Assembly (NCBI GenBank): GCA_013407085.1
Contig: JACCGJ010000337.1
Span: forward strand, 62,001 to 126,000
DNA length: 64,000 bases
Direction: 5' to 3'
Origin: Atriophallophorus winterbourni
Taxonomy: Eukaryota > Platyhelminthes > Trematoda > Plagiorchiida > Microphallidae
Positions 60,601 through 64,000 of the stretch are shown here, piece after piece. The translations under genes and the position numbers were made by a program. Position 1 is the first letter of the stretch. Every line of letters starts with the position of its first letter. Below the pieces are notes generated by a model. The model did not search any database. It saw only the letters and a list, made by a program, of their open reading frames with translations, and was not told where the DNA came from.

Positions 60601-63600
60601 CCGATTTTGGTGAGGTTATCTGGAAGTCTGTCCAATAAACACCACGGCAACAATTACATTGTATTATGTAAATGCTAATCGTGACGCTTGATAAAGGTGT
60701 CTTATCCTTAAGATGCACAAGGGTCAAACGGATAGTTTTCCCTTTCTCACACGTCATACATATGGACGCCTGGTTCAAGATTCTACTGGTTGCTTCTGAT
60801 ACGGTATACAAACTGTATTTGGCAAATTTTCCTCTGATTTGACCGATGGGTATTTTATTCTAGTCAAATGGCTTTTTACAAACGGTTCGGATAACTCTGG
60901 TCTAAGAAGCGATGGGTAGCTTCATGATGAGCTTGTTTTCGTTCATTATCATCGTTGCATATGTGCTCTATCTTATGAAAAGTGGACAAATCTATCTACC
61001 TAAAGACCTACGTCGGATGCGCGGAAATGTATCGTCAGACAGCGTCTGTATCGATGGGTTTTCGACAAACTGAAGTATTTATCTTTCCATCTACTTTTTC
61101 GCACAGCAGTCTGAAAACGGCACTGGGCCTGTGGACCATTCCATTTCTATGTGACTGTAATTCTAGGGTCTATGCCAAATATTCAAAAAAGGGTTCTAAA
61201 TGCTACCGCTTTACGATGACAAACGCGCCATCATAACTTTGGCAAAATCTCCTCATTGTTAAAGACCTGGCTTTCAAGGTGATCCATAAACATATTGACT
61301 GTCGTTCAATAATGTTGCCGACCTACTCGTTTCAAAAGATTTTGTCTTTGAAACTGTCCTAATGCCATTCTTGCAAAACTCGAATCTTTGTGGGTTCACG
61401 ATTAGTGTCATCGATCATTTCGACGCTTGCTGCTCTTGTGTCATACCGGTGGTCGACGTTTAGCACATCCCCCGAGAGCTCGTGATTAGTTGTATAAAAT
61501 GGACGATGCTGTTGATTTGAAGTCCCGTGTAAGACGAGCCGATGTGCACATCATGAGGGCATTGGTAGCGAATCGTAAGACCTGTTTTCATTTTTGCTTT
61601 TCGCACGTAGCAGCACAAAACATCACAACCCGTGCGGTAAAGTAGAACTTTTCCATATTAGTTGTAGCGAATTGATACCTTCAGTTAAATGTTTTGGCCA
61701 TGCGAATGTGTGGTCAATGTGGATTGACTTGGCTGCATACACGCGCAATCTGCTTGTTCACTAGGGATTACGCGAATTAGCCACATCAGACAGCAAAATA
61801 TCTGCACTTTACTGGATAGGTGTTGTCGCACGCATCAGCAGGGGACAGCATGAGTTGAAACCATTTTACAACAGTAACGAAGTGTATGCATGCTATGTAG
61901 TAAGTTCGAGAGACAGTTGTGCCAGATGATCAACTAGATGATACGAGAGACAAGCCCACCGAGACAGAGAACAGAACAACACAGGATGGTTATGAAATGA
62001 CCAAGCCGAGACTCAGGACACAGGTTCGCAGGTCCTAGAGCTGGACAGGGCCAGTGTTTATATAGAGAACAGAAAGGGGTGTGCGAAGTAAGCGGTAAGG
62101 ACATTGAAGCGTAAGGTTACAACGTGCCGCAGCATGCATCCGGATAAGGACATTACTAAGGTCGCACGTGTCATGGGTGAGGACGCCTCACCCAACAATG
62201 CACCACCACGTTTATATTTCAACTATCAACCTAACAGCTCATCCGGTGTTTACACGAACAAAGATAATCACATCAACGCCAAACCCGAAAGGTCAGCGAA
62301 GTGTAAACACTGCGGGTAATTTTGACGAATATTTGCGTGAGTGTGTGGACAAGAGTGGACAGTGTGGTGATGTTGAAATTATCGATCTAAGCAATCGGAA
62401 TGGAAGAAGCAAGGTGTGTGTTTCGGCGTATTATGGTTCGCCCGTGGTAAAACGCCTTTCTCTATTTAATAACCAGCACGAATAGAAAATGCAGATCTGG
62501 ACAAGTGCTTAAGGAATCAGCATGTTACAAGTAAAAAAGACAAACTATGAACGAGAAATATGACCCTCAAATTTGCAATACCAGATTCCTTCAAGTAAAA
62601 AGAAACAGAGATAGTCCTTAAGCATATTTTCGTATAAACATGCAGCACGAATAGCTATTCGTTATTACGCAGCCTGCTTCCATTTCTACGAAGCACAATC
62701 ATTGGAAATGCGCACGCAAGATTTCGAACGGACGCATTCATCACTGTTTCTCTAAATATAGTCAACTTACATCAGTCCGACTCCGTCAAAAGAGCGAACC
62801 GAAGCACAGCCTTTATTGATAGTCGAACAAATCAATCAAAACGAACGCGATTTCAATGTTCTCAAAATTTAAACACTGGTCATGGACAGGTCTAGGAATA
62901 CAGTTTAACATTTTCACAAAGCAATACGTTAGTCACACAGAAATTCGTTAACCCGGGGCATTTATTAGATTTTAAGTAATTATTTCAGTACTGTCGTAAA
63001 GCGCAATATGATTTTTGAATATCGAGGGCGAATTTTTTTAGATATTGTATAGTATATATGACCAAACGCCCGGGTTTTCAATGCTCTAACAGAAAGTTGA
63101 ATTTATCCTTTGAACTCGAGAAAGCTCGACTGTTGATGTTGACTCACGTAATTCGAACACGGATTCTAGGGTTGATTGAAAAGCATCACCTTTATGCTTT
63201 TACGCAAATTCAGGTTTAGTCGGCGCAGCTTTCTCTCTCTGTCAAATAAAGATACCTTCGTTCTCGATAGTCACATTGATTAGAGAGGTTAGTTGGAGAC
63301 GTCAGATTTCAAAGAATGTACATAATTCATCATCGCTCCATCTTGATATTCCACAGAAAGAAGTGCTCGCAGGCTACAGGTTAGCAGTATTAGTATTGTG
63401 ATTTGTCATCTAATCCTAGAGCCCCACAGCGAGAAACGGAGTGTGCTTGCCTCAACTGAGAAAGTCAATCGCATTTTAAGTGCAGTTTTATGCGTAATGA
63501 TAATCGATGTATGTATGTATGAAAGCACAAGCCTGATCCAGGCAAAGTGCTGTACAGTCAGAGACTGCACGTGGGCTAAGATACTGTCAGGTTGCTCTGC

Positions 63601-63947
63601 CCTAGATAGATATGAGAAAGAAATAGAAATGGAAGTGAGACTCCAGCCTGTTTCAGCATGCAGCTCACCACCGATGTCCAATCAATATAGCACGGTGTTA
63701 GCCGCACAGCACATAAGTACTGTACGATAATCGATGCTTACGTTCCACTGTTCCGCTGACGGAAATATTCAACCCATTGTGGGCCACTGTTCCGCTGACG
63801 GAAATATTCAACCCATTGTGGGCCACTGGTAGCCAACCGATTGGCGGCCATCACGCGGAACGGTTCCAGCACAAGCCGTTGAGCTCCGTCTCGAACGAAA
63901 GACCACAGGGACTCATTGTGATTACCGTTGGTGGTTTCTAGTGTGAC
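48492..63947 (-). CDS. Phospholipase B-like protein (PLBD/LAMA family), C-terminal six exons; 5' end outside window
   Basis: Predicted lysosomal or secreted N-terminal-nucleophile hydrolase acting on lipids or amides. Exons in order: 63,742-63,947; 58,289-58,384; 54,344-54,415; 52,349-52,501; 51,049-51,235; 48,492-48,686. Phases agree at all five junctions. Conserved blocks in order: 'TLETTNGNHNESLWSF', 'VMAANRLAT', 'NSGTYNNQWMIFDAKL', 'LTVAEQIP', 'YWPSYNLPYFPDIYNESGF', 'KYGDIFDY', 'PRAVIFARD', 'MMRYNDYTRDPVS', 'HNAISARGDLN', 'HGGIDVKM' and 'LANSGPTYDQVPPFDWSKLP'. The last resembles PLBD2 ('ASGPTWDQVPPFQW'). The N-terminal part, with signal peptide and nucleophile Cys, lies right of 64,000. 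Introns are 5,357, 3,873, 1,842, 1,113 and 2,362 nt and carry LINE and PLE copies. The first exon carries an in-frame 39-bp tandem duplication. Confidence 0.94.
48826..49345 (-). mobile_element. LINE 5'-region fragment with AAT tail, contains assembly gap
   Basis: Minus strand carries a GC-rich leader and a short frame ('MAELLLLTGEGAKADDWLLK') of the kind found upstream of RTE-like ORFs, and ends in an (AAT)n run at 48,826-48,841. The 20-N gap lies inside it. The family assignment is tentative. Confidence 0.45.
49053..49072. other. Assembly gap (20 N)
   Basis: Exactly 20 N, which looks like a fixed-length placeholder. The true gap size is unknown. It lies in a PLBD intron, so the exon model is not affected. 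Confidence 0.98.
49480..49645 (-). mobile_element. PLE terminal region (family A), minus copy
   Basis: Same sequence as the PLE end at 33,985-34,170, including GAGCTACGAATATT, the hammerhead block, and ACCAAAGAATTCC. It faces a plus-oriented copy of the same end at 49,641-49,760. Confidence 0.82.
49546..49586 (-). ncRNA. Hammerhead-like ribozyme in PLE terminus (family A), core intact
   Basis: Minus strand: TTTTG, CTGATGA, one extra T, GTCATC-TAGCCT-GATGAC, GAA, AC, GT, A17, then CAACA. The core, stem II and a two-pair stem III (AC/GT, no loop) are intact; stem I has three pairs, one mismatch, then another pair. H17 is A, an allowed cleavage base. Confidence 0.78.
49641..49760 (+). mobile_element. 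PLE terminal region (family A), plus copy lacking the hammerhead core
   Basis: Head-to-head with the preceding copy: GGTATAATAACCAAAGAATT and TCCAACTACAAGACGCTTCG repeat in inverse orientation around a spacer of about 16 bp. Here CGCTTCGAAA joins directly to CGTCCAACAA, so the segment holding CTGATGA and stem II is deleted between two GAAA repeats. Confidence 0.8.
50180..50680 (+). mobile_element. CR1-like LINE C-terminal pieces, partly duplicated
   Basis: Reads 'RIYHRSTKLVISIRNK', 'HLNCRRYF', 'WNSLPST.AHSTSLHEFKTK' and 'LDAFLLNYSFPEHLYKA'. A stretch with GAGAAATTATCGGACCCATG occurs twice (about 50,160 and 50,458), so one piece is reiterated. Confidence 0.75.
50921..50951 (-). ncRNA. Hammerhead family C, 3'-half fragment
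   Basis: Minus strand keeps AAACAGCC, GAA, ACCGGT, A and GTGGTGTGT, matching the 4.1-kb copy; the CTGATGA half is lost. Confidence 0.5.
51049..51235 (-). CDS. PLBD-like exon with SARxDLN motif
   Basis: Encodes YNDYTRDPVSKCDCTPPYT, AHNAISARGDLNDPNGSYPI and RLHGGIDVKMVDHHLIQS. Acceptor CCTAG at 51,236, donor GTAAGC at 51,048, phase 2 in and 0 out. Confidence 0.94.
51290..51730 (-). mobile_element. PLE terminal-region fragment (family B), minus orientation
   Basis: Aligns with 59,990-60,350 and, inverted, 45,500-45,870: shared ACATGATTAAGTAGTAGTCA, GTGTGTCACGTC, ACACAAGTGAACA and AAAGTACA blocks. Carries the only core-intact family B hammerhead. Confidence 0.75.
51361..51406 (-). ncRNA. Hammerhead-like ribozyme in PLE terminus (family B), core intact
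   Basis: Minus strand: TTGGT, CTGATGA, one extra A, GCTTCTG-TTGT-CAGAAGT (closing G-U wobble), GAA, AC, GT, T17, then ACCCA. Other copies have ACCAA here, which would pair fully with TTGGT. Same layout as family A: one unpaired nucleotide before stem II and a loopless two-pair stem III. Confidence 0.75.
51977..52200 (-). repeat. SINE-like 230-bp repeat, full length
   Basis: Runs from AATGTGCAATCGTGCAGC to GGATCAGGCTTGTGCTTTCA. Lies in the PLBD intron next to exon 52,349-52,501. Confidence 0.88.
52349..52501 (-). CDS. PLBD-like exon (YFPDIYNESG)
   Basis: Encodes YFPDIYNESGFTVMRDKYGD, IFDYSKTARAVIFARDHAKI and KDFPTMYKMM. Acceptor ATACAG at 52,502, donor GTAAGT at 52,348, phase 2 on both sides. 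Confidence 0.95.
52590..53190 (+). mobile_element. CR1-like LINE C-terminal fragment
   Basis: Reads 'RLLRRVRGSFDPNIVCKLIS', 'TYIRPHIEYAIPACDPWLKK', then 'NCRKYAFSVRNVQQLTTHVI' to a stop at 53,079-53,081 and a 3' UTR. One frameshift. It lies in a PLBD intron, opposite strand. Confidence 0.78.
53254..53294 (+). ncRNA. Hammerhead-like motif, family C, core 5' half intact
   Basis: CCTAC, CTGATGA, stem II GTGC-AAACA-GCAC (perfect), GAA, then TCCGGT and GGTG. The invariant A after GAA (15.1) is T here. The upstream GATCATGTTGTTCCTAC and downstream GTGTGTGTGCTGGAA align with the other family C copies. Confidence 0.6.
53295..54340. other. PLBD intron stretch, nothing recognised
   Basis: No exon or shared repeat was found between the family C motif and the 72-nt exon. 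Confidence 0.35.
54344..54415 (-). CDS. PLBD-like 72-nt exon (YWxSYNLP)
   Basis: Encodes GRIQSADVTNVLREQTYW then PSYNLP. Found because the flanking exons are both phase 2 and about 25 family residues were missing between EQIP and YFPD. Acceptor TTTTCAG at 54,416, donor GTGAGT at 54,343. Confidence 0.93.
54420..55780. other. PLBD intron with possible PLE family A relic
   Basis: A TTTTGCTGATGATGTC at 55,140-55,155 (plus) matches stem I and core of the family A hammerhead, and the flank is weakly similar to the PLE end. The rest is unrecognised. Confidence 0.4.
55780..56230 (+). mobile_element. RTE-like LINE 3' end
   Basis: Reads 'LLYGPETWRVTAKSSGRLQS', 'NNCLRRIIGVKWP', 'RKWRWVGHTLRKPYDDITRH', 'ALVWNPIGKRRVGRPRLSWK' and 'MDRPKWRQVAEALCSSRN', then a short AAGTCAAGTAAGTCAA tail. 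The last 70 codons are intact and frameshifts occur earlier. Confidence 0.9.
56637..58110 (-). mobile_element. CR1-like LINE, RT to 3' tail, moderately preserved
   Basis: Minus strand: 'RKSRSCLTNLLETMND', 'DRVNHSVLQTKL', 'GCLLTWLRSYLDRKAAVRID', 'PQRSVLGPVLFLVYINDLPK', 'LFADDAKLCMRI', 'WSERNKLPFKFRKCNMLQMG', 'HSHRN...FYSVRVCFFWNS' and a 3' end with TTCTTGAACCTTGAATC. Same family as 38,095-39,065. Catalytic FADD is intact but there are several frameshifts. Confidence 0.88.
58289..58384 (-). CDS. PLBD-like exon (YNNQWMI)
   Basis: Encodes YNNQWMIFDAKLYSPAGPLP, DKGLLTVAEQI. Acceptor TTTCAG at 58,385, donor GTGAGT at 58,288, phase 2 both sides. YNNQWM is one of the most conserved blocks of the family. 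Confidence 0.96.
58400..59150. other. PLBD intron stretch, nothing recognised
   Basis: AT-rich. Opposing open frames near 58,590-58,866 have no recognisable content. Confidence 0.4.
59160..59850 (-). mobile_element. RTE-like LINE RT remnant
   Basis: Minus strand reads 'FYFNNAFNSVDRNTL', 'SSLLFNVVIDTIMELFNVNL' in shifted frames, the central RT blocks. Heavily decayed. Confidence 0.65.
59990..61600 (-). mobile_element. Penelope-like element (family B): decayed RT, GIY-YIG and terminal region
   Basis: Minus strand: RT relics (about 61,000-61,600; 'DGKINTSVCRKPIDTD', 'FMDHLESQ'), then the endonuclease in two frames ('IYIIQCNCCRGVYWTDFQ', 'LPDNLTKIGEHRKRIKRQP', 'DSALSEHVLDTGHNVVLDNV', 'KPYDERLHAEAIEIAN'), then the family B terminal region with a hammerhead relic. 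The order RT, GIY-YIG, terminal repeat is that of canonical PLEs. Confidence 0.82.
60064..60107 (-). ncRNA. Hammerhead-like relic in PLE terminus (family B)
   Basis: Minus strand: TTGGC, CTGTCGA (mutated core), GCTTCC...GCAGAAGT, GAA, AC, GT, T, ACCAA. ACCAA still complements TTGG.. of stem I, but the core and stem II are damaged. Confidence 0.6.
61720..63500. other. PLBD intron stretch, nothing firmly recognised
   Basis: Two overlapping plus-strand frames at 62,104-62,485 contain no motif I know. No exon of the PLBD gene is expected here, since the flanking exons join directly. Confidence 0.4.
63508..63730 (+). repeat. SINE-like 230-bp repeat, full length
   Basis: Runs from TGTATGTATGAAAGCACAAG to AAGTACTGTACGATAATCG. 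It ends about 10 bp before the donor of PLBD exon 63,742-63,947, so it inserted almost at the splice site. Confidence 0.88.
63742..63947 (-). CDS. PLBD-like exon with in-frame 39-bp tandem duplication
   Basis: Acceptor ACTCAG at 63,948. Encodes VTLETTNGNHNESLWSFVRD, GAQRLVLEPFRVMAANRLAT, then GPQWVEYFRQRNS twice, then GT with donor GTAAGC at 63,741 (phase 2). Family members have a single copy of the W..F..FNSGT stretch. The duplication (63,746-63,823) is exact at the DNA level. Confidence 0.93.
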
Positions 63948-64000
63948 CTGAGTCGGAAGGTGTGGGATCCGTCAAATTTCGGAAAACGAAAATTGCACAG

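Noticed and set aside
63406..63681. Recurring minus-strand ORF ([20 protein letters not shown]...) in many SINE-like copies
   Set aside because: It recurs only because the repeat recurs. Starts, lengths and frames differ between copies and there is no codon-like conservation.
1..64000. CRISPR arrays, operons, bacterial promoters, tRNA genes
   Set aside because: The sequence is eukaryotic with spliced genes. I saw no regular spacer array and no cloverleaf with convincing boxes A and B.

Overview
This window reads as nuclear DNA of a parasitic flatworm, most likely a digenean liver fluke (opisthorchiid-like). Three things point there. Its spliced protein genes mix tiny 35-41 nt introns with multi-kilobase introns. 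About half of the window is flatworm-type retroelements: RTE-like and CR1-like LINEs, a CsRn1-like Ty3/gypsy lineage, BEL/Pao, and Penelope-like elements (PLEs). It also carries short repeats with hammerhead ribozymes, as schistosome SINEs do. The species call is inference.

Three host genes can be assembled exon by exon, all on the minus strand. (1) Positions 15,991 down to 758: a secreted or lysosomal serine carboxypeptidase of family S28 (dipeptidyl peptidase 2 / Pro-X carboxypeptidase type). Nine exons are visible; the last part, with the catalytic His, lies beyond the left edge. (2) Positions 43,041 down to 40,823: the 3' three exons of a stand-alone BPL_N domain protein (glutamine-amidotransferase-like, biotin-protein-ligase N-terminal family), ending in a stop codon with no ligase domain. 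(3) Positions 63,947 down to 48,492: the C-terminal six exons of a phospholipase B-like (PLBD/LAMA) lysosomal hydrolase; its 5' exons lie beyond the right edge. In all three, exon phases agree across every junction, which is the main evidence for the models.

Layout: 0.7-16 kb is the S28 gene, its introns filled by LINE remnants and many copies of one roughly 230-bp SINE-like repeat. 16-23 kb is AT-rich intergenic DNA with LINE fragments and another repeat family. 22.4-31 kb is a Ty3/gypsy element split by a nested BEL/Pao derivative and followed by partial gypsy units. 33.2-36.9 kb is a decayed minus-strand gypsy with a PLE inside its integrase. 37-39 kb holds two LINE pieces. 40.8-43 kb is the BPL_N gene. 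43.6-46 kb is a LINE and a PLE fragment. 48.5-64 kb is the PLBD gene with LINEs and PLEs in its introns, and one 20-N assembly gap at 49,053-49,072.

The most interesting signal is a concentration of hammerhead-ribozyme-like motifs: at least four sequence families, more than eight copies. One (2,064-2,108) has a complete canonical core with perfectly paired stems downstream of a pol III box-B-like element. Two families sit in PLE terminal regions and share an unusual minimal architecture. Other notable points are the micro-introns (one splits the catalytic Ser codon), an in-frame 39-bp tandem duplication in a PLBD exon, and an element insertion flanked by a clean 5-bp target duplication.
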